From Mesotaenium endlicherianum (lineage: Eukaryota > Streptophyta > Zygnematophyceae > Zygnematales > Mesotaeniaceae), in assembly GCA_009602735.1 (NCBI GenBank), contig WELA01001056.1:136905-200904 (forward strand): DNA of 64,000 bases, read 5' to 3'. The notes under the pieces are model-generated. The model was given only the letters and a program-made list of their open reading frames with translations. It did not search any database and was not told where the DNA came from. The position numbers were made by a program, and so were the translations under genes. Every line of letters begins with the position of its first letter. Positions within the stretch are counted from its first letter, which is position 1. Below are positions 9,108 through 20,700 of the stretch, piece after piece.

Positions 9108-12100
9108 TCCCCCCAGCTCTCAGCCTCCAGCTGATGAGCTGAGACTGCTATCGCTAGCTTACTCAGAGCAGTCACTACAAAACCAGTCTCTTGGGGGAAC
9201 GCGCTTCAGTGGGGGGTCGAGGCAGCCCATGTGGAAGCCAAGGTTGCAGCTGTCGAAGAGCAGCATCTTGGCCTCCTTGCCAGGGCTGTGTCAGATCTGG
9301 CACGCCCAGTCCTCGGGCGGCCGTGCATTGCGAGGACGAACCTGCACATCAAGGTAAGGAAGGTGGCATGGACCACAGTTCTTCGTGTGATCCTTGTGAA
9401 GACGGCCATCTGTGCCTTCTAGCTCCAGTACTCCTGACGCCAAGGCTCGCTTGACGCACAGGATGACCGGCGAGCTGCTGGTGTCGAGGGTGTTCTTCGT
9501 CTGGCGTCGTAGGTACACGAAGTCATTTGCGGAAAATTGCAACACCCGAGGACGATAGGCTGCTCCACAGGTCATGGCATACCTCAGCGTGTCGCGGTGC
9601 TGAGCGATATTGAGGTTGTCCATGGCCATGGGCATCAGGCGCTGGAACAGCTGTGCACGCTGCCCGATAAGAGCACTTCATGTCTCAAGACTGTCCAAGT
9701 CCAGGACACTCGCAGCTACAAATCTGCGGCTGGGGATCGGCTGGCGTCCATAGAGGAGAAAGTAGGGAGAATGCGAGGCCAAGGATGCCTGGCGACTGAG
9801 CCTGTATCCCATAACCAGCCACGAGAGTGCGTCGTTCCAGTGGGTGCTGTCGTGGGTCAGGCAATACTTGCGCAGGTCCAGCTTACGGTCTGCACCATGC
9901 GCTCTGCAAGGCCGTCAGCCTGGGGGTGATCGCGGGAGGTGGTGCAGTGGTCAATCATGGAGCGCTCCAGCAGCTTCCGAAAGCTGCTTTGGAACTCCTT
10001 GCCCTGGTCGGTCAGCACCTCAGCGCAGCCGCCAAAACGGCTAAGGACCTGATCAAGGAACGCCTGGGCGATCCCCTCACTGGCCTTGCTCTGCAAAGGC
10101 ACGAGCTCGATCCACTTGGACAAGTGCTCGATCATCACCAAGACGTAGAGGTTGCCTCGGCGGGACTTGGGTAACTCCCCAGCAAAGTCTAATGACCACT
10201 TGTAAAACAGCCCCTAAATAGGAAGGGGACTGAGGGCAACGGTGTGTGCTGTGAAGCTCGAGCGCACACGGTCGCAGAGAGTGCAGCTGCTGACGACGTT
10301 GGCCACAACCTTAGCCATGCCGTGCCACCAATACTTAGCCTGGAAAAGGCTAAGAGTGCGCTTGACACCAAAGTGTCCAAGGGCCTCGTGCACTGTGCGC
10401 ACCCGTTGACTGCGTATAGCGAGCTCAGGTACTACCAGGACGGAGCCGTCGGCCATCATGCGCCGCAGCCGTCCCTCCATGAAGATGAAGTCCTGGCTGC
10501 GCTTGAGGACGCCCTCGCGCTTTCTCGCATCCACGCCTGGCGCCAACTTCTTAGCGGCGACGTACTGCAGGAACGCAGCGTCATCCCACACGTCCTTGAG
10601 CCCACGCTGCCAATTGTCGTAATCTGCTGTTGCAGCCAATGCCAGACGCCTTGTGTTAACCACCACCAAGTCGCGATCAGTGAGCCTTGCTCGCCGTGCA
10701 TCGCTGTCCACTGTGAAGGCCAAAAGGGCTGCTGCATGCCAGGCCACGGGCTCGTCCTCGTCGTGGCGGGCCACGGTCAGGTCCCTAGAGGAGGGCAGGG
10801 GGTTGCGGCTGAGGCCGTTGGCGTCCATGGTAATCGAGCCCGGAGATGGTGCACGTCGAACGTGTACTCCTGCAGAATGAGTGCCCATCGCGCGTACTTG
10901 CCTGTGAGGCGCTCCGACGTCATGAGCCACTTGAGCGGCTGATGGTCGGTGACGAGGCGAAAGTGGGTGCCGTAGATGGCCCAGAGTGCTGTCAGGCACT
11001 CCCCCTCGTAAGAGTCGTAGTTGGCCTCGGCGCGGTTGTTGCTGCGATTGGCGTACGCCACCACGTGCTCGAAGCCGTCGTGCTCCTGCTCCAGCACTGC
11101 TCCCAGCCCTGCCTGCAACCAGTCGGTGTGGAGGATGAAGGGCTTGGTATGGTCGGGCCGCCGCAGCACTGGGGCGCTCACCAGCAGCTCCTTGAGCTTA
11201 TCGAACGGCGCCTGCTGCTTTGCTCCCCATATGTAGGCCACCCCCTTCCGCAGCAAATCGTTGAGTGGCTTAGCGAGCTCGCTGAAGCCAGGCACAAAGC
11301 GGCGGTAGTAGTTGGCGATCTCCAGGAAGGCCCTCAGCTGCAAGATGTCGGTAGGCGGCGGGATGCCTGTGATGGCCGAGATCTTGGCCAGCTGCGAGGC
11401 CAAGCCACTGCAGGAGAGGAGATGCCCGAGGTACTCCACCTTTTGGGTCCCAAAGGTGCACTTGCCTGGATGGCACTTGAGCCCAACGGCCTCCAAGCGG
11501 TCCAGGACGGCAGTAATGTGCGTCACTTGCTCCTCGAGCGTCTCACTGAAGACAAGCACGTCATTGATGTAGCACCGGGCAAGGGATAGCCTTGCCAGCT
11601 CCTTATCCATGACTCGCTGAAAGGTGGCTGGAGCGTTCTTCAGCCCGAAGGGCATAACCCTCCGCTCATAGAGGCGCTGTGCCCCCCAAAACGCCGTCTT
11701 GTGCTGGTCCTCCTCCGCAATAGATATTTGGTTGAAGCCTTCCCTTAAGTCCAGCACCGAGAACCAAGTGCACGTGCCAATGTCATCAAAGATCTTGTCA
11801 AGGGTAGGCATAGGATATCTGTCCTGCTTAGTGACCTCGTTTAGCTTACGATAGTCACTGCTCATTCTCTTCTCAGACCAGTTGCCTGAGGCATCCTTCT
11901 TTGCCGGCATGACCGTGGGGGCCGCGTAGGTAGAGGAGGACTCTCGAATAAGCTGGTTGTCCTCCAGCTTGCCTGTCTGCGTCTTGATCAGGCCGTCCTC
12001 GAAATGACTGTAGCGCCCTAAGTCGTGCATGCCGCGGGCAAAGCAGGCGCTGCGTTGAGCATCGAGCATCTTTATCAGCTGCGCTGCCTTCTCCACGATA

Positions 12101-15100
12101 AGGGTCCTCCCCAGCTTCCAAGCGGGGGCCGCTGGGGGAGGAGCTTGCTCTGCACCTGTCGCCTGCTGAGCGGCTGCAAAATCCTGCCCCCCTGCCGGCG
12201 TCACCTGTCTGCTGGCGGAGAATGTCTGCCCTGCGCCTGCTGCTGGCACCCGTCTTGCGGCTGCCAGTTGATCTGTGGGAGCCGCCTGCGGGCGTGCAGG
12301 AGCAGGAGGAAAATAAAGGGAGAACGGTGCAGCTCCCTGGGCCGCTGTGCCTCCTCCCTCCTCCGTTCCCCCCCCAGCGGGCCAGAGTCGGAGCTGGATG
12401 CGAGAGGCGCCTGGTACGGGCGCCAAAGGGGTGCGTGTCGTGCGGGCCCCTCGCGCTGAGACAGCCAGCGGGTGCCTGGCGTAGGGTGGGTGCCATCGTC
12501 ATCGGAGGAGCTGTCGTCTGGCTCGTCCAGACGACAAGGCAGCTCTGGATGAAGGGCCTCGGCGTAGAGAGGTGTCAAGGTCTGCGTCTGCAATAGAAGC
12601 CACGTCAAGACGTTGGCATCGATGGCCTGCCCCAAAGGCCCAATGCGGTTGACGTTGGTGAGGCCATGCACCTGGGTCAGGTGCAGTGGGAAGGTCATGG
12701 CGCGCTCCATCTCCACGGGACGCGGGCGCTCGTACAGGCCGGAGGAGAGGTCAATGACCATGCCGCGGGCCACACCGTCATAGGCTGCACTGTCGTAGCG
12801 ACTGACGAATATTGGCAGGGCGCGTGTGACATTGCGGATCACCTCACACTGGGCCTGCGACGGATGGGGCATAGCGGTCACGCGTCGGGCCAGCCGCTTG
12901 GCGTCGAGGATAGAGTCATCGTTGCGGTCGTGGTGAGGGTGTGCGGCTGCTAGAGCCTCGGGCGTGCCTGGCATAGCCAGGTTGGTGAAGTAAGCTCGCA
13001 CGCGGTGGGCGAAGGAACCAACTTGCGCGTCGTCGATGACGATCTCGCAACCGAGGTAGCTGCTGAAGAGCTCGAAGTTGGCGCGGACACTGTCTCGCTT
13101 GTCGTCAAGCACCGCAACATTCTCCAGGATCCATGCGAGGGAGTGGGCGGACTGGCGTGCCTCAACTAGGTTGAGGACGCGGCGGAGGTGCCAGAAAAGC
13201 GCTGTGCGAGGGTCGCTGAGGACGCCGCCGCGGCCTGCAATTGAGAACCCCTGGCACTCCCAGCCAACGATAATGAGGTCCACCGAATCGAGGCAAGTCA
13301 CGTGTTTGTCGGTGACGTTGCGGACGTCCATGGGCCAGTCGGTCTGCGCGTGGCAAAAAGCGCGAGCGAGAAAGAGGTCGGGGAAGCGCTCGTGGCACAA
13401 CGCCATTTGGCATCGGGTGACCTGCTGCGCCTCGGGGTTCGGGTCAACGTAGACGTATCGACGGACGGGGATGCCGGCCTGCAGCGTGGCTAGCAGCCCG
13501 GTGGCGATGCCAGCAAACAGCTTCACCAAGACAATGCCGTCGGGCCGCTCGTCCAGCTGGTCCGTGTAAATGGGCGTCGGTAGCGGATGGCAGCCCATAG
13601 CAGGATCACCGAGCTAGGCGATGGGCGGATATGTACGAGTCTTGCTGTGCTGATGCAGAGCCATGCGGAGCGCGGGGACAGCGTGCTTGGCGTAGTCGCG
13701 CGTGAGGCGCGGAATGGGCCCAGGCAGAGGCTGGGGCTGTGTGGGCTTGGTACTATCGCCACGTGTCGCGGGCGTCCTGCAGGATGTGAGGGGGCACATG
13801 TGTCGAGCGGGCCTGAGCCTGGCGCAGGCATGTGAGCTGCCACTTGCGCCTGGCCTTGCGATCCTGCACATGGGAAGCTGCTTATGCAAGCTGGTCTAGC
13901 ATCGAGCATCGTGGAAGGTACGGGTGCGGGTCGTAGTAGGCCTATTGGCGCCGGTAGAAAGGGAGGTTCACCGGGTTGGGGCTGCCGGCACGCCCGGTGC
14001 GATAGGCGAATTGCCAAACGGGCACTGGTTGGCGGGGCGCCAGCTGCACTTGAGCACGGAGCTTCGTGTGGAGCGGCAGCTGGTCGTAGGGACGCCTGTG
14101 GCGGCGGGCCAGGTCGTCGACGGCTGCAGAACGTCGGCCGGTCCTGGAATCGAAGGCAAGGCTGCCAGTGCGGGCCACCTTGGAGCGAGGTGAGCCGCCA
14201 AGCCCGTCGATGGCAGCGTGGCTGCGAGGGAGCACTGGCCGCCGATTGTAGAGCGCGTGGGAGGCATACATGGTGGATTGCGGGGCGTCCTCGCGATTGT
14301 CCACTTCGCGGTACGGCGGGGTGGCTGCACGGGCACGGTTGTCGTGGTAGGGCGGAGTGGTGGCTCTATCTCAGGTTTTGCGATAGGGCAGCGTGACAGA
14401 TCGACCGCGTCTCGGCGTGGGTGTGAGGCTGCGCTCGCTTTGCAGACTTCGCCTAAGCTGCGACGGGTGACAGCTCGTAGCCTGCCGCGCAAGCCGCCTC
14501 CCGGCTTTGGACGGATGACCAAGCGTACAACTGGCACGGCGGTCATCGCTGCGCCGAGTGCGTTGGCCACTGCGCAGGCTGCGCTGGCGCTTGTGCCGGA
14601 GGTGGCAAAGGTACCAGCGGACAAGGCGCGGAAGCCGGACCAGTCATCTCTGGCACCTCTGCCGTAGAGCATATGCGTGAGGTCGCGGCAGCTGGCGTTG
14701 GTCGAGCAGTCATGCTTGGGTCGGCAACGTGGGCCTGCCGCAAAGCGGTAAGCTTCGCCGGACGTGGCGGACGCAAGCCGGCTGAACCCTGGCGCACCAA
14801 CAGAGGAAGGGCAGCCGAACCCCGGAGGACCAGCAAGCCTGTCGAAGCCTGGGGGCCGTGTCAGCGTGCTGAAGCCTGGGGGACCGGTGGGCATGCGGCG
14901 GACGCGAGCGGCGGGCGTGATGGGCATGGCCCGCGAGGGTGCCTCGGTCGGCTCCTTGAAGGATTCCTCCGGCGCCCTCTCGTACGACTCCTTGTCTGTC
15001 AGGGGGTCGTAGGCGGCCTGGCGCATAGCCTCCTCTTCCAAGGCGGACGTGCGGCGGTTGGTATTGGCCGTGTGCATCGATGGCAAAGATGGCTGGGACG

Positions 15101-15462
15101 CCATCTGAAACTGCATGGCCACTCCCACCGGCACCTCCTGTCGTAGGCGGACGTCAGACCGCGTGGCGGGTGAGCGCACCCTCTCGCGCAAGGGCGCCAC
15201 AGGATTGAATGGACGGACCGAGCTGGCCGTGGCTACGAGGAGCTCGTGGTCTCTAGCGGCCGTAGCCACTGCTGCTGTAGCGGCGTCGGCAGCGGCGGTA
15301 GCTGCCGCTTTCATCTGGCGCATCACGGCGTGCTGAACCGCGTAAATGCGCACAAACACACGGGCCTGCGCTGTTAGTAGCTCCGCCTGGTCCTGTGGAG
15401 AGAGGTGGAGCTCTGCGCTCGGTAGCTCAAGCTCCTCATCCTGGGGCTGGAGCAGGTCCGCC
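9108..15462 (-). mobile_element. Ty3/Gypsy fossil carrying a DNMT3-like methyltransferase
   Basis: Minus-strand Ty3/Gypsy-type element, broken, with several breaks; its 5' part is cut off where another element inserted at 15463. Parts in transcriptional order are: a Pro/Ala-rich gag-like region (about 15.46-13.9 kb) with PPGF-type repeats; a cytosine methyltransferase region (about 13.6-12.5 kb); reverse transcriptase and RNase H (about 12.1-10.8 kb; SDYRKLNEVT, FSVLDLREGFNQI, MPFGLKNAPATFQ); and an integrase zinc finger and core (about 10.5-9.8 kb; HEALGHFGVKRT, TDQGKEF). The 3' end is probably near 9.1 kb. No protease was recognised. It is visibly more GC-rich than both the flanking DNA and the chromovirus next door. 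I infer moderate to old age from the breaks; no LTR pair is available for dating. Confidence 0.85.
12500..13598 (-). CDS. Cytosine-5 DNA methyltransferase, DNMT3-like, within Gypsy fossil
   Basis: Part of the Gypsy fossil, lying between its gag-like and reverse transcriptase regions and overlapping the latter's start. C5-methyltransferases transfer a methyl group from S-adenosylmethionine to cytosine in DNA. Visible motifs are: motif I LVKLFAGIATGLLATLQAGI, then a RYVYVD acidic position; DVRNVTDKHV before motif IV; motif IV VDLIIVGWECQGFS with the catalytic cysteine; motif VI WILENV; motif VIII-like FAHRVRAYFTNL; and a motif X-like ending (IGPLGQAIDANVL). The pattern FxGIATGLL...LGI.V.RY...DVRN and R.RYFW.N.PG is that of animal and early-plant DNMT3 rather than DNMT1/CMT, where motif IV is PPCQ. 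No PWWP or ADD reader domain is visible. DNMT3 ancestry is inferred from motifs only. Confidence 0.8.
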
Positions 15463-15982
15463 TGAAATGAATCGACTTATCAAATAGGCGATTAACAATT
15501 AATAAAGATCTTTATATCAGCAAGTAATCTTTATGGTATTTTCCGTTAACTGGTTAAACGGCAAATGACAACATACTAGCAGTGAATAATACTCGTAAGT
15601 CAAATGCGAGTAAACTAGCATCAATGATGCAAATCAATAAACTCATACATAAGCAAGGTTAGAAGACAGTGCGTATCAATGGCTTCTCGCCTTGGATTCA
15701 GATTTCTCTCAGTAAGCTGTACAAAAGAGTTGGCCTTGTTTCCGAATGCCGAACTCGCGAGCAATGCCTAGCATATGTACATGGAATGAGTTTACTGTTC
15801 AACGGTCAGTGCGATGGCACCGCCTACCCGGGAGTTAACCACGTTGGTAGGACCTCGGTTAACCAAATCCACCGCCATCTCCCATCATCCCGAATAGCCA
15901 TCCATCATAGGGATGTCATCTGGCCATTCATCTAGCATATCGTGCTCAGGTGTATGTCAAGGCAGTTCACTGCTACCGAGTA
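15463..15982 (-). repeat. LTR of chromovirus copy A, incomplete
   Basis: It starts TGAAATGAATCGAC on the plus strand and matches the first ~520 bp of the 721-bp LTR at 23301-24021 with roughly 4% difference by eye. The remaining ~200 bp (the U3 side on the minus strand) seen in the other copies are absent. The same repeat also occurs at 55587 and 63660. Confidence 0.85.
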
Positions 15983-16062
15983 CTATTATATTGCGAAGTC
16001 TCAAATAAAAGAAACTGACCCTGCCCAGCCTCCCCTACTGACTGTCTTTTCAGCCTGTCACT

Positions 16063-17733
16063 TTAAGGGGTTGTTCCTGGGGCTTCAGGATCAGAAGACG
16101 AAGATCGGGACCTAGATCTGGACAGCCCTCTAGGTCTGTCAGCTGGCCTTCTAAAGAACCCTGTTTGTTCTAAAGTTGGACCTCGAGGAGAACGAAGGAT
16201 GGTAGCCTGCTCTTCAACCACTTGGGTGTTGATTCCCACATAGACAGGCATTCCAGTAGGATGCTGAAATACATTGGCTAGAGGTACATGCCCCTGAGCG
16301 GAGGGGGAGGCTGGCATACCTCTGGCCCACCCGCGTGTCCCTCTTCTGGCACCCCTGTCCTCTGGGGATTTCTGCCTGTGTCTGCTGCCCAATACAGTCA
16401 GATTAGCTTCTTCCCCTGCTTGGGCAGGTGGGCTGGGGGAGCGAGCGCGGGGTCCAGTTGTCGCCATCACGGAGATCACATTCCAAACACCTGATCGTGG
16501 TTCTTTAGGAAGCGCCCCTACCTGTCCCTGGGTATCCTGAGTACCTGATGCTTCTCCTCTGCCCTGTTCTTCTTCCTCATCCTCCTCATCCTCCTCCTCG
16601 GAGAGAGTAGGGGTCTCGTCCACTAAGTCGTCCTGCTCCCTAGTAGACATGGAGTAGTCTACCGACCTCCCTTTCTTAGGGCGCGCTGGAGGTTGCTTGG
16701 CCTTCAGCCTGCTGATATCTATCCGGCCTGCATTCATTGCCCATTTGACAAAGGCATGCTTTCCCTTAGAGAAGTAGTCTCTGCCCCTCCTCCTATGCTC
16801 CTTGGTCTCTGCATTCATATTGCTCAGGCATCCATTCAGCCTGGGGTCCCAAGGGGCAATGTGAGGTGGTAGGATGAGATAGCCGTCTAGGCCATAGTGG
16901 AAGTCATCCGGTTGGGCTCGGTCACACTCCTGCTTCTTATTTGTGACGGTCATCCACCTCCAGTCTGTTGGCTGCTGGTAGTACTGGGGTCCGTGCTCAG
17001 CCTTCCTCAGTTTACACGGGAACCAGTGGGGAGAGAACATCTGCTGTCCTGCTTCCCTGGCCAAGTACTCCCAGCTCCTTCTCTCAACTTCATTGTAAGC
17101 TGGCAGTAGTGTGAGGTAGAATACCGTATCCTTAAAGCTATCGGGCCGCATGCTCACCATCCGGATGAGTCTCTGATCTCCCACTATTCCCGGTATGGGG
17201 ACCGGCTTGTCCTCTGAATCATCTGCGAGATACCGGGCCTGCTCTGCTGTATAGCCCACCATCTTAGCATAATCTTCGTAAAGGACCACGCCGGTGTGTG
17301 TCTCGATGTACCTGTCCAGTGCTGTAGCTCCTTCCTTCTGTAGCAGTGTTGTCTGTTCCAGCCTGTTGATCTCCTGGGCTGCCAGCAATGCTTCCTTCAG
17401 GTTATCGAAGTTTTGGCCACCCACCACAGTATACCTGTAAGTGGCCAAGCTCTTCTGTCTGTCCGCTTCAATCTTTTTTCTTTTCTCCTCTTCTGCCGCT
17501 GCCGCTTCTTCTTGCTGTTTCTTCTGTCTCTCCTCCTCAGCCTTCCTGAGGTTTTCCGCTTCCTGATCCTTCTTCCTCTGTGCCTCTTCTGCCGCCTCTT
17601 GTTGCTTGCGGACCCTTTCTTGTTCTCTCCTGGTGAGGGACGTCGCCGCCAGCTCCTTCTGGTATTGCTCCATTGTCCTCCTGGCTTCTTCTGCCTTGCG
17701 CTTTCTGTCCTCCTTTTGTGTGGTGGGCGCCAT
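16063..17733 (-). CDS. Chromovirus accessory ORF, copy A, function unknown
   Basis: An intact frame of 556 codons from ATG (MAPTTQKEDRKRKAEEARR) lies between the chromodomain end and the 3' LTR, in the same sense as gag-pol. Residues ~1-110 are Lys/Glu/Gln/Ala-rich and should form a long coiled coil. Residues ~110-340 look globular (TYRYTVVGGQNFDN, LDRYIETHTGVVLYEDYAK, FSPHWFPCKLRKAEHGPQYY), with many Trp, Tyr and Pro. Next comes a short acidic run (SEEEDEEDEEEEQGRGEA), and the C-terminus is Pro/Arg/Ser-rich with an RSRSRS tract. No signal peptide or membrane segment is visible, so it is not an obvious envelope. The second copy at 56418-58094 is almost identical. A CAG directly before the ATG could be a splice acceptor. 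I do not recognise the family. Confidence 0.8.
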   Translation of the reverse strand: MAPTTQKEDRKRKAEEARRTMEQYQKELAATSLTRREQERVRKQQEAAEEAQRKKDQEAENLRKAEEERQKKQQEEAAAAEEEKRKKIEADRQKSLATYRYTVVGGQNFDNLKEALLAAQEINRLEQTTLLQKEGATALDRYIETHTGVVLYEDYAKMVGYTAEQARYLADDSEDKPVPIPGIVGDQRLIRMVSMRPDSFKDTVFYLTLLPAYNEVERRSWEYLAREAGQQMFSPHWFPCKLRKAEHGPQYYQQPTDWRWMTVTNKKQECDRAQPDDFHYGLDGYLILPPHIAPWDPRLNGCLSNMNAETKEHRRRGRDYFSKGKHAFVKWAMNAGRIDISRLKAKQPPARPKKGRSVDYSMSTREQDDLVDETPTLSEEEDEEDEEEEQGRGEASGTQDTQGQVGALPKEPRSGVWNVISVMATTGPRARSPSPPAQAGEEANLTVLGSRHRQKSPEDRGARRGTRGWARGMPASPSAQGHVPLANVFQHPTGMPVYVGINTQVVEEQATILRSPRGPTLEQTGFFRRPADRPRGLSRSRSRSSSSDPEAPGTTP

Positions 17734-20700
17734 CCTGCACATGTAACCAGGGCACAAGTTAGTAGGATATGGACCTTTGTCATAGGGATTGCAGGAAGTA
17801 TGTTAGTATTTAGTATAGTGGCTTCGCTGCTGTTTACCTTACAGGATGATTGCTAAAAGTTGACGTAGTTGCGATGCGCTACACATAAACGTATGAGTGT
17901 GTTTTTATCGCTCTCGCTCACTAACTGTCATATATTTTCCCCTCCAACTTAAATGGAGACAGGACCGCCTGTCACCTTCCCGTGTCAACTGAAATGACAG
18001 TTATGGAGGGACTCCAGCGGCCCGAAGGTGGAACCGTGTCAACGCCCCTTTGGCATTGGTCAAGTGGTCCTTAAACTCCCAAGTGTCCCCAGAGGCATCG
18101 TAACCCTTCCATCGAATGAGGCATTTCATGACATATTTAGACGATCGACGGACCGAGCGAGCGTCTAAAATCTCATCGTCCTCATATTCCTCAGGGTCGC
18201 CGTCTCGGACAGCGGGGACCGGTCTCGGTTGGACAGGTAACCGACCTGTGAACAGTGTATCACCTTTGATGTACGGTTCCAGGTAGGAGACATTAAAGAC
18301 GGGGTGNGGTGACCCTTGTAGTCTGCTGACATGTTTAGTTTGTAAGCATTCTGACCGACACGACGGACCACCGAATATGGACCGACCCAGTCTGGGCCAA
18401 GCTTTTTCTTGACCACACCAGGGAGGTACGGGTGCTGAGAATGCAGTTTAACTAAATCCCCCTTGGAAAATGTCAGTTCCCGACGGTGTTGATTAGCGTA
18501 TTTTTGTTGGTTTTCTTGGGCCTTGTGCAGGTTTCGTTGGACTTCTGACAGGGTGTCAGCAAACTCCTGAGTTAACTGGAGGGAGACCGGGTTGTCAATC
18601 CCTTCAGGGTGAGTTAAAGATTCCCCTAGCACATCTAGAGGAGACTTAGGGACTCTACCCAGGCTGAGTTCAAAAGGAGTTTTGCCCGTTGACGCGTGCA
18701 CCGCACTGTTGACCGCAAACTGAATTTGAGGCAACAGGTCATCCCAATTATCTTGTTTTTGGTTAATATATGCTCTCAGCACCTCCTGCAGAACTCGGTT
18801 AGTTCTTTCAGTCTGCCCATCAGTCTGAGGGTGGTTTGCTGTGCTGAGCAGCTGTTTGACTCCCATTAACCCCATTAAAGCTCTCCAGAACTTAGAGGTG
18901 AATTTTGAGTCTCTGTCTGAGATGATATTAGAAGGGAGCCCATGTTGGCATACTACATGGTTGTAAAACTGTCTCGCTGTTTCGAGTGCAGTCACTTTGA
19001 CAGTTGTGGGGATAAAAATGACCATTTTTGTCAGTTTATCCACGACTACCAGTATTGAATCATGCCCGTTGGCAGTTCTTGGTAGTGAGACCACCCAGTC
19101 CATGGATATGGTTTCCCAGCGTCCAACTGGGATGGGCAGCGGTTGTAAGAGCCCTCCGGGTGGTGTGTGCCGAGACTTATTTCTCTGACACTGGTCACAG
19201 GACTTGACGTATTTCAAGACCTCCCGGGGTAACCCCTCCCAATGATAATGTTTTGCCAGTTTGCCAACAGTTTTGGCCTGCCCCAAATGTCCACCCAGGA
19301 GACTGTCATGAGCTTGACTCAGTAAGAGAGACCTTATTTCCAAATTATCAAGAATAACCAGCTTCAGCCTGCCTGAAGTGGTTTCAGTCACCCAGACCCC
19401 TCCCTTGAGCTTATACCCGAGTGCGGTAGCACGACACATACTAGTAGTGGGGCTGGGCTCAAATGTTGGGTCAGAAAGGTAGGCTTTCCTAAGTTGTTCA
19501 AGGAAGGACTTTTTCACCTTTAGTGAAGTGAGTGCACACAGGACTTTATCTACAGTATGCTGACTAAAGTTCCTTTCTTGCAAGTCAGGTCTTCTAGAGA
19601 GTGCATCAGCAGGATTCAACTTCCCTGGTTTGTAGTCGATCTGGACTTGGAACTGCTCCAGCATCTGGCTCCAGCGGTTCTCCCTCCTCGACAGCTTGGA
19701 CTTCTTCTGAAAGTGGGTCAGAGCTAGATGATCTGTAATCACCTTAAAAGCTTTACCATGTAAGTATGCTCTCCACTGTTTGAGTACATGAATGATAGCT
19801 AGCAGCTCTTTATCATGCACTGAGTAATTAATCTCCGCTGGATTAAATTTCATAGACTCATACAACACAGGATGCCACTCCTGCCGTACCTTACCATCCT
19901 TTGTGGTTTTGTCAGCAGGCTGCAACAAAATAGCACCCATGGCAAAGTCAGAGGCATCAGTAACCACCTGCACCGGTTTGCTGGGGTCATACACGGCTAG
20001 CACTGGGGCAAAACAAAGGGCAGCTTTAAGGGTCTGGAAGGCAGCCTGCTGCTCTTCCCTCCACACATACCCTATGTCTTTCTTAGTAAGTTCAGTCAGT
20101 TTACTGGCCTTTGTGGAATACTTCTCAATGAATCTCCTATAGTAGTTAGCCAACCCGAGGAATGATCTAACTTCAGAGACAGACTGTGGTACTGGCCAGT
20201 CTCTTATGGTCTGGACTTTCTTATGATCCACACTGATGCCCTCTTTACTGACAACGTGGCCTAAGAACTCAATACTTTCCTTAAAGAAATCACACTTGCT
20301 CATTTTAGCATATAAGTGATTTTTCCGCAGAGTGTCCAGGACTGTCTTTAAGTGTTCAGTGTGCTGAGCTTCATCTTTGGAGAAAATTAAATATCATCCA
20401 GGAAAACTTGCACAAACTTATCCAAATAAGGTCTGAAAATGTCATTCATAGCACCCATGAAGGTAGCAGGAGCATTAGTCAGTCCAAATGGCATCACGTT
20501 GAACTCATAGTGTCCATAACGTGTGCGGAAGGCAGTCTTGTGTTCATCCCCTTCAGCAATTCTGATTTGATGATAACCACTCTTGAGATCTATCTTACTG
20601 AACACCTTAGCGCCAGACAGGGTATCAAGCAAGTCCTCGATTCTAGGTAAGGCATACTTGTTCTTTATCGTAATTATGTTCAGAGCTCTGTAATCTACAC

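Noticed and set aside
10244-11589. Plus-strand frames of 232 and 247 codons inside the GC-rich Gypsy fossil
   Set aside because: They are antisense shadows of the RT, RNase H and integrase regions; high GC removes stops on the opposite strand.
12201-13598. Methyltransferase as an independent host gene
   Set aside because: It lies on the same strand between gag-like and RT regions of one element, overlaps the RT region's start, shares its base composition and has no introns, unlike all host genes here.
16063-17733. Accessory ORF as a retroviral-type envelope
   Set aside because: It is in the env-like position, but no signal peptide, fusion peptide or membrane segment is visible, and the ends are a charged coiled coil and an RS-rich tail.
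17397-17856. Overlapping frames on both strands opposite the coiled-coil part of the accessory ORF (also at 57758-58217)
   Set aside because: They are shadows caused by the Lys/Glu-rich codon bias of the accessory ORF.
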